Positions 29,072 through 42,800 of a DNA stretch of 64,000 nucleotides are shown here, piece by piece; within the stretch, counting starts at the first letter, position 1, and every line of letters begins with the position of its first letter. The stretch covers positions 62,001 to 126,000 of the forward strand of contig NW_001799377.1 in assembly GCF_000165425.1 (NCBI RefSeq), read 5' to 3'. The notes beneath the pieces were generated by a model. It worked only from the letters and a program-made list of their open reading frames with translations, searched no databases and had not been told where the DNA came from. Source of the DNA: Paramecium tetraurelia (Eukaryota; Ciliophora; Oligohymenophorea; Peniculida; Parameciidae). A program made the translations under genes and the position numbers.

Positions 29072-29833
29072 ATGAAATAATAATTAGTAATTTAAGAAAG
29101 TTCTTTACGATCCAAAGTAATTCGTAGGATAAATCACTATCCTAAATAACAAATATTACGCTCCTCTAAAATAATAGATTAAGAAGAAACTAAATTCTCT
29201 GATTATCAAAAGTTGTGGTACCAGCCCCTGAAATTAAAGTTTTTACTAAAAAAGAGCATAAATTAGAATTGTAGATATAAGGCTTAATTGAATATTCAAA
29301 AGAGCAAAGCATTTCTGTTAAAAATTAAAGAAAAATATTTACATAGGGTAATTCATATTATTTTCATTTATTTACACAAGAATTTTATTCCTTTACCAGA
29401 CTCAAATAACGTTCTCTATTTAGCAATTCAAGTTATTTTAAGAACCTATTAAATAACAAAAGTTCATTTATTTATATACTTATTTATTGACAAGTTTTGT
29501 GATAAAATTCCCAGCATCAAGAAATGCTTCCTATTAAAGATGGAGAAGTATTAGATAATAAATATTGACCTTTGTTTACATCTACATTAAAATTTTGATA
29601 TTAAAGCAGTGAAAAAGAAATTTAATTCCAGTAGTGAAGAATAGATGTAAGCATGAGAAAATCAATGTCATACACTTTTAATAAGATCCTATTAAAAAAA
29701 CTGGAAAAGATATCTCAAAATTATTAAGTTTCAAATATTTAAGAATACCATAAATAAAACTTTAGTTACTTACTTTAGTGATATTAAAGAGAAGTCTCAT
29801 ATAAAAGATCTATTTGAGCTAGAATTTAGATGA
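29072..29833 (+). CDS. possible unknown gene, divergent from the CK1 gene
   Basis: The frame from 29072 is open for 244 residues if a 27-base intron (29631-29657) carrying the only internal TGA is removed. The product is basic and mixed in composition (LKLKFLLKKSINQ, FIPLPDSNNVLYLA, SDIKEKSHIKDLF); no family is recognised. Its ATG would be only three bases from the CK1 ATG on the other strand, which leaves no room for separate promoters. So the true start may be further in, or the ORF may be a relic. Another reading frame of the same stretch also looks protein-like, which weakens the call. Confidence 0.35.
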
Positions 29834-30578
29834 ATTTTACTCGAATTTTTTTATACATATCCAAATAAAGCACTCTTGTATGATTTTATCTAATCCTTTT
29901 ACGTTTGTTTTCAGTTATTTGCTTTATAATAATATTTGTAAATCTTGAATTGAATTACTATGTATTTGGCGAATTTATAAATTGAATGATTCATTCATAT
30001 ATGTTAGAATATAACATTCTTAAATTCTAACAATAATAGCTGCAACAACATTAATAGATAATCTATATTTTAGTAGCATTAAAAAATAGATAGGCATACA
30101 AATATAAATTTAGAAATTAATAACATTGAAATATTTTAAAAAATAAGGAAGATTACATCAAGCAACTCGAAAATAGCAATAACTCACCATTTCTTTGAGA
30201 AATCTATTAACTAAATTAAGAATGAAGTTTATTGACATGACACAACAGGTTTTACTTTTTTACAAATCTTAAATTCTTTTTGAATAAAACAAAGAAAATT
30301 AACTTCAAATATGCAAGTTTTTAATTTATTTATTTATTCAATTTTTTAAGATCTGATTTTTTTGATAATTGTTGATAATTTAAATTTTATAATTAATATT
30401 ATATTAATCAATTAGAATAAACTTTAGTGTATTTAATTTTGCTGGCAACTTCTTACAAGTTGATCATACCCAACTGTTGAGTTGTTTTGGAAGGTACTCA
30501 GTTCTGCATGAATATAACTACTTTAAATGCTAGTTATATAATGTATTAAAATAAATTTAATATTTAACTGCTAATTAA
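29834..30578. other. intergenic region before the kinesin
   Basis: This 0.75 kb holds no ORF I trust. A minus-strand reading from about 30238 (72 residues, very hydrophobic, one candidate 22-base intron) is at chance level. The last 130 bases include a less AT-rich island with three hairpins, listed separately. Confidence 0.45.
30446..30539. ncRNA. candidate structured RNA: three hairpins in a row
   Basis: Three perfect stems lie within 94 bases: CAACTT/AAGTTG with loop CTTAC (30446-30462), CAACT/AGTTG with loop GTTG (30471-30484), and ATATAACTA/TAGTTATAT with a ten-base loop (30512-30539). The island is clearly less AT-rich than its surroundings. It matches no RNA family I know, and the strand is undecided. 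It could be a small RNA gene or a structured 5' leader of the kinesin mRNA, whose ATG is 40 bases on. Confidence 0.3.
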
Positions 30579-32603
30579 ATGTCTAATAATACACCCTTTT
30601 AAGTATATCTTAGAGTGAAGCCCTTGTTAGATAATAGGTAATAATTGTATAATCGCTAGTCAAGACACTCTTATATAAGACTTGGATGAAAAGAGAATTG
30701 TAATTACCAAATAGGGTAGAAATAACAAAGAGTTTCATTTCGATCGTATATTTAATAACGAACACAATGCTTAAATCTTTTCTGAGATTCTCTAAGTACT
30801 TTTGGTTTATCTAAAGTGATAGCACAATATAAATTATTTTCTTGAAGGCTACAACACTACTATTTTGGCCTATGGAATAACAGGATCTGGGAAGACGCAC
30901 ACTATTTTCGGTAATGAGAAGGACGAGGGACTTGCATTCCAATGTTTAAATTATTTAGTTGAAAAAACAAGGTATTTTGGATGTGTTATTTAGTGCTTAC
31001 CCTAATGCATTAGTAGAAGTGAGTTTTATTGAGATTTACAATGAAACAATAAGAGATCTATTAAATACTAATTAAAAATCATTAGTAATTATGTAGGATA
31101 GTTAAAAAGGATAATGTATATCAGGAGTATAGCAAATGGTTTGTAAGAATAGTGAAGAAGTGAAAGAAATCTTGAATCTTGGGAATCAAAACAGAAGTCT
31201 AGCTCAAACTATTTATAATGTTTCATCTTCTAGATCCCATGCTGTAATTCAGGTAAACTTATCCTATAAGATTGATAAGTATTAATATTATAATTATCAT
31301 TAGTTAAATTCTAACTCCCAAGTTATTTATTGTAGATTTGGCAGGCTCTGAAAAAGTCTATTTGGAATAGAAGTCAAAAAATTAGCAAGAGGGCTCTAAT
31401 ATAAACAAATCCTTATTGGCCTTGAGTCATTGTCTAACGATGTTATCAGATAAAACAAAGAAAAATCAGCATATTCCATACAGAAATTCCAAGTTGACCA
31501 GACTCTTATAAGACTCTTTGGGTGGAAACACTAAAACAATTATGATAGCTTGTGTATAATAAAATAAGCAATCATACGACGAAATTTTGAATACTCTGAC
31601 ATATTCTTAAAGAGCTACTTAAATTAAGAAGCAGGTTCACAAAGAAGTTACTTCCGTTCAGCAAAATCAGAAATCAGAGGATCTGTCTCCCACTAATGAG
31701 TCATAACAATTAGGGGATTCTTCTTCTAAATCTATCTATTTAACTAAAATTTACAATGATATCTACTCAAATGTTGAAGAATATTTTGAGATTAATAATT
31801 CAATTATAGAGATCTAATCTTAAATTCAAGCAAATTCTTAAAAAATTGAAGAAACTCAAGAAACTAAATAAGAGGATGAAACATACATGAAGTTATTGGC
31901 AGCATAAAAAGAAAATCAAATCATAGAAAAACAATTGTAGATTGCTCTAAAGACAAATCTTTAATAAAAATAAATACTTAAATCTTTGCTTCTTTAGATT
32001 ACAGAAGAATAGTAATCTACAATAAATTATTGGAAACAGAGGTTTGCAGATCTTTCAAAATAAATATTAGATATGAAATCTGATCAAGAGAAATCACAAT
32101 AAGAATTAGTTTAAAAGGATTTAGTCATTGCCTAATAGAAAGCAATAATAGAATCCAATAAATTATCTAAAAATTAATCGTAATATACGACAAGCGGAGA
32201 CTCTGATCAGTCCTACCCCATTTCATTTTCATCTTCTACGAATAACTCTTAAATAAAAAAGAAGGCATCCATTACATAATAACCGGCAGAAGATCGACAT
32301 AGATTTGCCAACATTTCTCACATTAAGTAGAGATTATCACCAAGAGAGAGGTCTCCTACGAGCAGCATTTTTGGGACTTCCCCTATTAGATCTCCTTTAA
32401 AGCATAATTCAATCTATAGGAATCTAAGTAAAAATTAGTATAATGTAGATTCTATATCAAAGGATGATTCAAGAGAATTATCTAAGGATCTATCTAATTT
32501 GAGTATTCACAAAAAATCACGTCTTGTAGATCCTTAAGTGACGACAATAAATCTATATGGAACTACCTACATAAATGTAATAGATTAAAAAGAAAATAAC
32601 TGA
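30579..32603 (+). CDS. kinesin motor protein, 642 residues
   Basis: Four introns (30638-30659, 22; 30796-30822, 27; 30972-30993, 22; 31279-31303, 25) leave 643 codons. The motor domain is N-terminal (residues 1-330): P-loop [10 protein letters not shown], switch [13 protein letters not shown], switch II DLAGSEK, and [20 protein letters not shown] helical neck and a coiled coil (about 390-500) follow, then a serine-rich basic tail with RSPTSSIFG-like repeats. The motor pattern resembles kinesin-8 or related microtubule-end motors, but subfamily placement needs a tree. It moves along microtubules using ATP. Splicing all four introns is required to keep the motor motifs in frame. Confidence 0.94.
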
Positions 32604-32617
32604 AAATATTATTTATC

Positions 32618-32995
32618 TCATCTATGAATGTATAAATTTAATTTACTTTCATTAATAATAACATTTTAAAAATTCAAATTATTAGAATAATTTTTGGCAC
32701 TTATAGGAATTTTGTTATTAAATTTTATTTTTAATTATTATGATAATTAATTATCTTTTGATTGTAAAATTTTAAAGAAAGATTTTTAATTGTCATATAT
32801 TTTAAATCCTCTATTGTTAGCCATAAAAATAAAAGTTTTGCTCGTCTCAAAGGATATGGGTTCTACTGAATCTTTTTTGGTGTGAAATACCGTCCTGCAT
32901 AAATAATATTACATTTAGAATTGAGAATCTTAAACTTAGGATCTCAAAGTACTACTGAGATATTTGTTTTTCTTTAAAATAATCAATTCGTACAT
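32618..32995 (-). CDS. possible small unknown protein, 119 residues
   Basis: The frame from 32995, with an 18-base intron at 32895-32912, is open for 119 residues. The sequence is mixed polar (TVFHTKKDSVEPISFETSK, FMANNRGFKIYDNQKS) and unlike the AT-driven noise around it. No family is recognised. The intron is at the short end of the Paramecium range but has GTAAT and GCAG ends. The stop lies 14 bases from the kinesin stop, converging. It follows the LITAF gene in the same direction. Confidence 0.45.
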
Positions 32996-33083
32996 GCGTG
33001 TGTGTGAATAATTTGATCTTTATTTATAATTCTCCAATAGTAATTTAAGTTTTAGAATAATCAATAATACAAATAATCTATAT

Positions 33084-33614
33084 TCAAAACAATCTAAATG
33101 GAGTAGAGCTTGTTTGGCGATTACAAACAACACAGATTTCGACTTAATCCTTGCATTTTTTGGATATCAGAGGAACCCAAAACAAAGGGAGACATAGAAC
33201 GAATAAAATACATGCTAGGATGTATGTATTGGATCCATTTTTGAGTTAAATCTAAGTTGGTTTCCTGGTATTGCAAAACTTACAATAAATCTTGGTTGGT
33301 TATTGAGTTTTGATTGGTTTTTCATATTCATATTTTTCTTCATTGTGATTGATAGTAAAATTTGAAACCATGGGGAATTTATTGTGAAGTGCTAGTGGGA
33401 GATTATTTTTTTCGTTGGTGATTAAATTGGAATTCGCACTGTTATCTACATCCGATTTGGTGCTACTTTATTTGTTTATGCTTAATTTGATAAAATCTTG
33501 CTCCCCATTTTACTCAGGTTTAGCAGTTGGACTATCTGGAATATAGCAAAATGGTTTGAGTGGCGGTTGATGATTTATTTAAGCTTGGCTTTGCTTAAAT
33601 GAATGAGCTGACAT
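33084..33614 (-). CDS. LITAF-domain membrane protein
   Basis: An intronless frame of 176 residues. The first 105 residues are polar and proline- and asparagine-rich. The C-terminal LITAF (SIMPLE) domain has the zinc-binding CKFC pair, a hydrophobic segment (YILACILFVLCLPLFWVP), and the second part CKDQVEICVVC. The hydrophobic part is thought to enter the endosomal membrane from the cytosolic face, with the two CxxC halves joined by zinc. The family acts at late endosomes and lysosomes. Two frames on the opposite strand look hydrophobic but are shadows of this gene. Confidence 0.88.
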
Positions 33615-33825
33615 GATAATTTAAATTTTTAGATTATATTATAATAATTAAATATGACATTAATTGAGCTGACAATTTGATTTATGATGCATGATGAATG
33701 TAAATTTAATACGCAAGAGTAAGCATCTTTATAAAGAATTATATTTTTTAAGAAAAAGATTTATTAGATAAGTTAAATAAAATGAAATTTTATTTATATA
33801 TATTGAATTAGATCAGTTTTTTCAG

Positions 33826-36800
33826 TCAATCTGAGAGTTAACAAAGCATAGCTACACCTCTCTTCACCCAATGATGTTGTGATTGTTCAGTTGGCAAATT
33901 GACATTCATGATAAAATTAGTAGAATGCCCAGTAGTAGAGAGGACTCCCCTTCTTTCTGCTGTCTTGTAAACTGGGCAAACGTATTGGTTCTTTGTTTCT
34001 GACTCTCCCTGTATAGGCTTGAGCCATATGATAGGAGCTAGAGTTGTCAGTACCTTCGGATTAGATTCCACAATCATTTCTCGACCATAATCCCATCTGC
34101 ATCCCTCCAAGAAGAGTCCAAATATAAGAGTGCCATCTAAGATATAATCATTAATAAATTACCATTAACTTGTCGAGGTAGTTGATTGACTTCAAAATTA
34201 AGTTACGGCTCTTCAAGAAACTAGAATTCAAAATCTAATTTGTCTATTGCTATTGAGTATTTTCTGGCGTGATTTTATAAGACAGCAGTAAGGAAGGATT
34301 GAGTAAAGAAGAAACCAGAGATCCAATGGACATAGGGAATTTGTTTATCTAGCCAATTCTGGAAATACCTGATTCTTCTTAGGAAATCCTATAAATACGA
34401 AGCAAGTGGCTTCAATGAAGGATAACTATACTTTTTCCATTATTCTGGTACTGCTCCTATTAGAAATGATTGAGTAATTTTTTCCAATTGGTCAGACATA
34501 GCTGTTAATCCCTTGATAGCATTCAGTGTATCAATAAATGATTATTGAATAACTGAGAACAACTTATTGAATCTTGATATTTCTTATTAGAAAACAGTAT
34601 TAAAAGAGTTCTTATAATCATGAGGATACTTAGCATTTGCAATTTCGATATCAAATTTTCTAGGGAAATTGGCAAGGTACTCTTCACATAATTGTTTAAG
34701 GACATTATCTGCTTTTTTAGATTCATCATTTTATTAACCATCGGTGTAAGAGGATCCAAGTGTCTATTACAATTTTCTAAGGATCTCATCTGTGTATTGT
34801 TGATCCTTCATAATTTCAGCATTAGGATGGAATCCAAAAAGATGAGTTGGCTGGACTAGTGGTAGATTATTCAATTGATTCATATATTCTTCATACGATA
34901 ACCCTTCAATAATTGGGAAATCTTGAATTTAGAAGGTGTCAAAGGTGACTTTCTCAGTTAAATATTCATCCAAAAGAGCTCTCACCACTCTCCTATCTCT
35001 TTCATCAGTTACTCTACCTCCGTAATTGCATTCTCCAATTAGGTAATGTAATGCATGGAATGGTATGGAGACATCGGCAGCCATTTATTAAAGTTGTCTA
35101 ATTGATATAAATAGATCGGATTGATTAAAATCATAATAGATATTAAAACCTATAGGTCCATAATTTCTACGTTCTTGCAATATAGCATGGAAAAATGATA
35201 ATGCATAAAATAGTTTTGATAGTTTCTTATTTGAATAATCTAATTGTTAATAAAGAGCACTAGAATAACTGACCTATAGATTCGATTTGATACCAGTTGG
35301 TGGTTCATTTGTCATCTTCACACTGCTCTAAACAATAGATGCGGGTAGATCCTCACTGGGATAACTGGTTAACCAGAGTCTGAAATGATTGTGCATTTTC
35401 TAAGTTTATATATCCTCTATAATCTTTTCTAACTTTGGCATCCATGATGGATATAAATGACAATTTTACAATATCACCCATGTTCCTGATTATTTTGCAT
35501 CTTCAATTTCCTTTTCTGCAATCACTCCTTACCCTTAACCCAATGAAACAGATCTTAGTTAGATATCCTTCTATTTAGCAAAATTAAGTAAAGCGTTCAT
35601 AGGATCAGTACCAGGCAACACAAATAACAATGGGGATTTGGGATTGCTACCTTGAAATGACTGATGGAGTGAAAATGATGGAGGTTAAATATATTTATCT
35701 CCCAATTCAGAAGCCACAAATTCTTGAATCACTCTAGGCAGTTTACCGGGTCTTAAAGCCTTTATTATACACATTCTCTATATAGGAGTGATGATGACAA
35801 ATGGTTCAGGGAATCTAATCTAATGGCCATCTGGAGAGTCTAGTAATTCCATCCAAACTTCAGGGAAATTACGCATACTATCTACAATTTATGATAATTT
35901 CTTGTTCACTTTTATTAAGACTTATACTCTTGCCCATGCTTAGTTTGGTAACCATTCTTTGAAAGGATTTTCTGGTACTTCAGTGGGAATAGTTATTTAT
36001 CTAATAATGAAGGAGAATTCTTCAAAATCTATTTATTTCTTCTATTCAAGAATTTTGATCAAAATAATGAAACTATAAAGCAATTTATCCTTCTCGAATA
36101 ATCCCCTACAAACTTAATTATATATTAAGTTGAGTGTCATATTATTAATGTTGGTTATTCTTTATTGAATACGTTAACTTGATTCACTTTTGATGAATGC
36201 TTCCTAATACAAATTTAATAACCAAGATAAAGAGTATTAATACATAGAATCTAATTAGGCTAGAGATATGACTGCAAAGAAGAGCAAAGCCCCATGAATA
36301 GCAATTGGTTTATATTACACTCTGGCTTCATCAATCTTTCTCTCTGTGTATTCTGATGTCTCTTATTTCTCCTCAATATCTTTTGATTTTTCTTTAGAAG
36401 TCTACAAAATCTAAATAGCTTCCTCATCATTCAAAATATTCTCAGCCTTATTTAAAACTCTAAGAATTTGATCTTCTATTTTTTACAACTCTTATTTATT
36501 TTTGTGTTACTATAAAATCTACCTATTCTTCTCCTCTTCTAAATTTGGTTACTCTTTGCTAACACATATTTCTAGTAATTAATCCTCTAACCCACTTTGA
36601 GTAATGGTGAAATTGATAATTGTAACTTTAGTACTTATTTCTGGAGTGTAATGAGGATTGCTTAATTTGGTAGTCATGAACAGATTGAACTATTTATTAT
36701 AGGGTATAATATTGTCTCCAATACGGACTGACATAACTCCAGCATTTTTGAAGATTTGCTTGAGCAAGACAGAATCAATAGTTGAATCAACATCCTCATA

Positions 36801-39800
36801 TATATTTTCAATTAGTAATGGTTATCCAAATTATAATGTATTTTCCAATGTTCTCAAGAAATCGCTATCAGTGAACTTGACTAATTTTATATCTTTTTCG
36901 TTTTGTCTAATAAATCTATTGCCTTGTCCTTAGGGATCGATTATTAAAGGGAACCTTTGACACCTATTCATTATAATTCCATTTTCAATGCTGAACTAAT
37001 CACTAGGTAAACCATTCATTCTCCATTGTCTAATCAAAATCGGTTACCCAAGAATGTTCTGTAATGAAAAGTTTTCAGAGAATTACATATTACCCTTCAA
37101 GTTATCCATCCACATTTTGATGGTTTTCTATCTGAAACTATTACTAAAGACTCCTAAATATGCAATAGTTCCTGATGATAGTATGATATCTCCCAATACT
37201 TATTTTAATCTCTATTCATAAATGGCAGATGACTTACTCCATCTCTCTCTTTCTCCTCCCAATCCTTCCATCAACTTTGTAGCTCTCTGCAACTTGACTT
37301 CACACTCCTTAATATCTCTATCTAATTGCTATTGATTATTCATAGTTTCCTAATAAGCCAATTCTAACTTATTAATCTCTGCTGTTAAAACAGATAAATC
37401 TTATTATAATATTTTTCAATGACTCTTACAATCTGGCCACTTCCTGTTGTGATTGAAGATACTTTTCTTGTTTAGGTCTAACAATAGTGAGTACCTTTTC
37501 ATATTCATCTAAAGCTAAAACCCATTCGCATAATCCTTTAGCAGCAGAACTCGCCTTTTCAACTCTTTTTGGATTGAATTCGTCCTTCTTGGAGACATAA
37601 TTATGTCTGACTTTCTACATAATTTCAGGTTTAATATTATTTTTATCATAGCCAATCAGCTTTTTATAGGAAATCCTTATCTGCTAAAAACTTCTTACTC
37701 GCCTCCCAATAATCCATAAATCTTTCTTTTGGATTCTCAGGTTTAGGCATACTAATAGGAGGAACTCCACACAAGACACAAACAGATTCCATCACCAACT
37801 TAACAGTGATGGGTGGTTTCAACATAGCCTTAATTGAATTAATATCAGCAGGAGATAGGGTATTTAAAGCTTCTTCAGCTTATTTTAATTTAGGCTTTGC
37901 CACAGATAATTCCTTCTCGCATTCTTAATTGATTATTTCAGCCTCCTTAACACATTCTGAAACTCGAGCCTCCTCTTATTGTACTTACAATCTCTTAGGT
38001 TCCATAGCATCTGCTTATTATTTGATAATAACTGCCAACTTACTGGCTTCAATATTCATTTCAACTAATTTAGGTTATTTTTCAATCAATTCTGCCTCCA
38101 TTCTCTTAACTTCCTCTGAAGTTTGATCAAGTTTTGTGACTCCATTCTTATACATATTTCTAGTATCTTCCAACTTAGTCTTCTCTACATGCAAAACAGC
38201 TTAAAATGTCTTCAATAACTCAAAGTAACTACTAGGAGTAACATAATTGTGTCTTCCTTCTTGAGATTTGAATTACTCACTAATAGTCTGTAATGAGGAA
38301 TGCATATATTTGCACTAGGCAACCAATAATCTTTATTGACTATCCTTGATTTGTATATCCTCTAAGAACTTTCTAGCCACAGCCTCTAAAGCATCTTCAG
38401 GCCATTAATGGAAACAATCGATTGTTGCACAATTTACGATGCTTGGAAACATACGTATTCTTGATCTTAAAGTATCCCCTATGGGACTCATTGCCAAAAC
38501 GACGTGGAGTTTCTTCTTCACACATTCAATGAAATAATCATAGAATTGCGCATTATTCCCATTATCAAACAACTACTATTTGCCTTCCTTCTTTGCTTTC
38601 AATCTCAATTTATCTATTTATGGAATGAAATCTTCCTATCCAAAGAGATTAGGAATATCACCTGTATTTAGTAGATTGTTAACATCCTCTAAAATAAATG
38701 GTTTCTTGATTTATGAATCTGAAATACAAAGAGTTATCTCCTTATTGTCTGCCCCAGCATTTATCATTAATTTCTACATTGTTTCTTTCCATTGTTCATA
38801 AGTATATCCTTTGCCTACCTCAATTTGTAAGAATTCCTATTCTCTAATAAAACATGCCAATCTAGTGAGACTCTATCTTCCAGAGCCTCCCAAACCAATC
38901 AATAACAAATGACCTTAAGTCATATTTAAGACTCTTTGGATTCTTAAGAGATGCTCAACACAATAATCAAATAATGCCAAATTCAATGGCTTTTTTGTAT
39001 TGGAATTAAGATCTTCCAAATAGAATTGCAATTTTGAATACACTCTAGTTGATGACATCACTTCTGTGTATTTCCTTTCTGAAACATTGGGTTCTTCTGA
39101 AAGAATGTCTGACCAAACATAACTCTTTATATTGTATTTAGTAGTCGCAACATCATCATATGGTTTAATCATGTGTTTTAGATCATCTCTTAATTTTAGT
39201 TTAATTGAGTTTGCCAACATTAATGAATATTGTTCATGATCAACCTATTCCAATCTATCAAAAAAGGTTCTTGTGGTTTCATGAAGCCATAATCTCTGAA
39301 CTTTCTTATGATCAAGTGACAACTCTTTGGCATTCATCACTAAAGTCATCCCTTGAACTACTCGACTGATGTCTCTCATATTAAGGATATACCATGACTT
39401 TTTTGGAGTTGCCTTTAATTAATCTCGAATCTAATTATATAAATCAATTGTAGCTTCGATTGCATATTGGAAACTCTTCCTAATGTCATTATCTGTGTTT
39501 TCGATTTTGATGTTATTCAAATGCCAAGAGATGATGGAAGTGAAGATGTGTACAATATTGTTGGTGTCAGGAGTGACAATGGACACAATCTAAAAGAATC
39601 TCAACAATCTTTGAGAAACAAAGCTTCTTCCACCTCCTGGTAATCCCATAGATGCAATAACGTTGCAATCCAATATATGCATGAATTGTCTATCATTTCC
39701 ATACCATCCTTTGGTACCTAAGAATTGTCGTATCAATTCCAGAGGAGCTTGCGTGCCATACTTGTCAGGAGCAGGCATATTCATGTCATCGATATAAATT

Positions 39801-42800
39801 AATCCGATGAAACCCAATGGGGGTCCATAGAAACCTTTCCTTTTCCTTTCTACCTTAGAATCAATAATCATTTGAGTTTTGTTTGCACTTGTGGTAGCTG
39901 AGAAATTGACAAAAATATTTAAGTAGTTTTGCAATGTTGAGATATGTTTTCGGATGTAACAGGTTTTACCAACTCCACTTGGGCCGATTATCAGTAATGG
40001 AGAGTGACGATTTATGCATTTGTCAATAATGGATGTAATTCTGAGGGATTCAGAGGTCTCAACAAGGATCTCTTAATAGGCTATGTTTTCTGGAATTTAA
40101 GAATCTTTAAGAAGTTCCTTCCACATTCTCCATTTGAGTAACTCAGGATCATAGAAGAAATCATAGATATTTGTATTAGATAATTCTGGGATTTAGGATT
40201 ACTTGTCTATTTTGATGACAACATCTTTTTTATTCTCATTTCTGAGAGGTTCCTTAATTAGTTTTTTGAGATATTAATCAAAATGTTTTCTACCTATCTC
40301 ATCGACGGAACTGCCAACTGTCCATACAACTGAGTATATGAAGAATGCATCAATCAGAATGCTAGGATCTGTTTACTTTCTTAAAACTTCAGGATAAGTC
40401 TAAATCAATTGAATGAGCATAGATAAGGTATGAATGCAAAACGAGTTCTCTGGTACTGATTCATATTCATGGCACTTTTATTTAATGAATTTTTGAGCCT
40501 TGTCAACTATGGTTTCAAAGAGATCTGAAATTCTCATAAGAATACTTTAATCTATATTTTAAATTTCTTGTAATTTGTTCAAAAATACATTAAACCATCC
40601 CAATTGGTCAGGCTATAAATATACCATACCACACCTACTCACAGTTGCAGGAGAAGCCTATGTTAAATCTTGAACTTCAAAGATAATTGTCATTCGATCA
40701 GTCATTGCAATGGTCTCTCCACTCATTAAACACAATTTCTTATTATCGTCTAAGACTGTATTCATATTTTCAATCCATGCAGCATCTACAGGGCCATCAA
40801 AAACCAAAAATTGTCTATCCTAAGAAGTGGATGTAGCACATTTACGATATATCTCACCCAATACTCCTTCCGTCCATTCCTTACTGACAGGATCAGAGTA
40901 TCCGTATAATTAGTTCAAAGTTATAGACTTCGGATTTAACACATGATATTGAACACATCTCTCATCCTATAACCCATTTTTATGACAATGGGTTAAAGTA
41001 GACGCTAATACTTAATAACAAGAGGTTTTGCCACTCATAGTCTATCCAACCAACATAAGTCCATGTCTACAATTGATCATCTCATATAATTGTAACACTT
41101 TTCTTTTGAAGTTAGGTACAATCTACATGTTCTAAGATTACAAGACCGAATGCATAGCATCTTACAGATTCTTATATTCAACTGGTTGCACTTTGACATC
41201 TGGAAAGAGATCACTCATAATACCATTGAATGAACATCACATCATTAGTTAAGAACTTTGGTAAATTGATATCACCTATGGCTCTGTAAATAAGAATGTC
41301 CTCTCTTTCAGTAGATTTACGTTTGAGTAATTATGCAGCTGTCAAAACTGCTTTGACTGCTCTCATACCATAATCATAGTGATCTTGACTTGACAGTTAT
41401 TCCGAACATAATTTATATACAGCAACGATCTTTTTAGCCAATGCTCTTGCCTCAACAAATCCAAATGAATATAGAGATATTTCTGCAATGAGAGCATAGT
41501 CTGGTACCATCATAGCACATGGTCTAAAGAGTGCTTTTAAATTATCTGGTAATTCTGATCTACCTGCATATCCAGGATTCATTGTAATAAAGATGTTGCA
41601 TGATTATTGAATATGTATTTCTGTGCCTTCAAATTAAAATGATTCAATCGACATTGATTTAGCTTACTGAATTTATAAGATTTATTATGCAATGACAGAC
41701 AAGACCTCCAATTCAATTCTATTAAATTCATCAAAACATGACCAAGCACCAGCACTTGCTAGTCCTTTAAAGAACTTGGCCATTGCATGAGTGTTCAATC
41801 CCTCACCACAATTAAATACTATACATTATACTGCTACTGCTTTGGCTAAGTCCTTTGTGGATTCTGTCTTACCAGTACCAGCTGGTCCTTCTGGTGCTCC
41901 TCCCAAATTTAATTGTAATGCACCAACTAAAGTTCTATAACATCGATCCGTTAATGGAGTAATAACCAATCTGCTTCCTATTCCTAAATACTCATTTCCA
42001 TAAGGAATAGATGTTTAGACCATCTTGACTGAAACACTTGTGTCTTCCTACATGTAATATCTCAATTATGAGGTCCATTCAAATATATTTGTGTCTTTCA
42101 TTTCCAATTTTATAAGATCTTACAAGATATCATTATTATGCACCTCCAACACTATAAGAGCTGACAACAACTATCTTTCATTTTATTGTTAAGATTCCCT
42201 AACCTAAGACACAATCTCATTCAAATGATTAACTCTGTCATTTCCAAATTTATTCAGAGTCTTCCCTGATCTTATTAGGCTCTCGATTTAATTGGTAAAG
42301 TTAATACAAGCACAAGTCAATACACATTAACCAGGCCATCTACGAATCCATTTGATTAACACTGGTAATTCTTGTAATTCTCCATAGCATTAACGTATTA
42401 AGTGTGAAATGCTGTTCCTCATCTCTTCTTCCACCTTCAGTAACCATTTCTCAACACAATTCTTAAACTCTTTAGGTGATACCCTGTTATCAAAGTTGAC
42501 TTCCTCCTTCTCTACGCTTTTCATTCCCAATATATCAGTATTGGAATTGAAGATTAATTCCTCGATTCCCTCAAAACATTTTCTCATGTGAGGTTACACT
42601 AATAAGGGGTCTCTTGTCTCTGCCAAAATATTAATTAAATCATCATTCGATAAAAAAAAGAAACGAGGAAATTCTAATCGCTTAATCTCCAAATGATTCT
42701 CCAACCCTTTTTGTATTTCCTCTATCAATCTCAATGAAGTCTATAAGATATCCATTAAATTTGGAATCTTGTCTAAATTCAAGGCTAATGGTTCCATTTC

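Noticed and set aside
30165-30238. Minus-strand 72-residue hydrophobic reading
   Set aside because: It needs a poor intron and has only Leu, Ile and Phe-rich sequence typical of AT-rich noise.
33098-33602. Plus-strand hydrophobic ORFs that look like a membrane protein
   Set aside because: They are antisense shadows of the LITAF gene at 33084-33614, whose minus frame is continuous and has the CxxC motifs in place.
34523-34789. 88-residue standard-code ORF on minus
   Set aside because: It is out of frame with the dynein C-terminal domain that is clearly encoded across this stretch.
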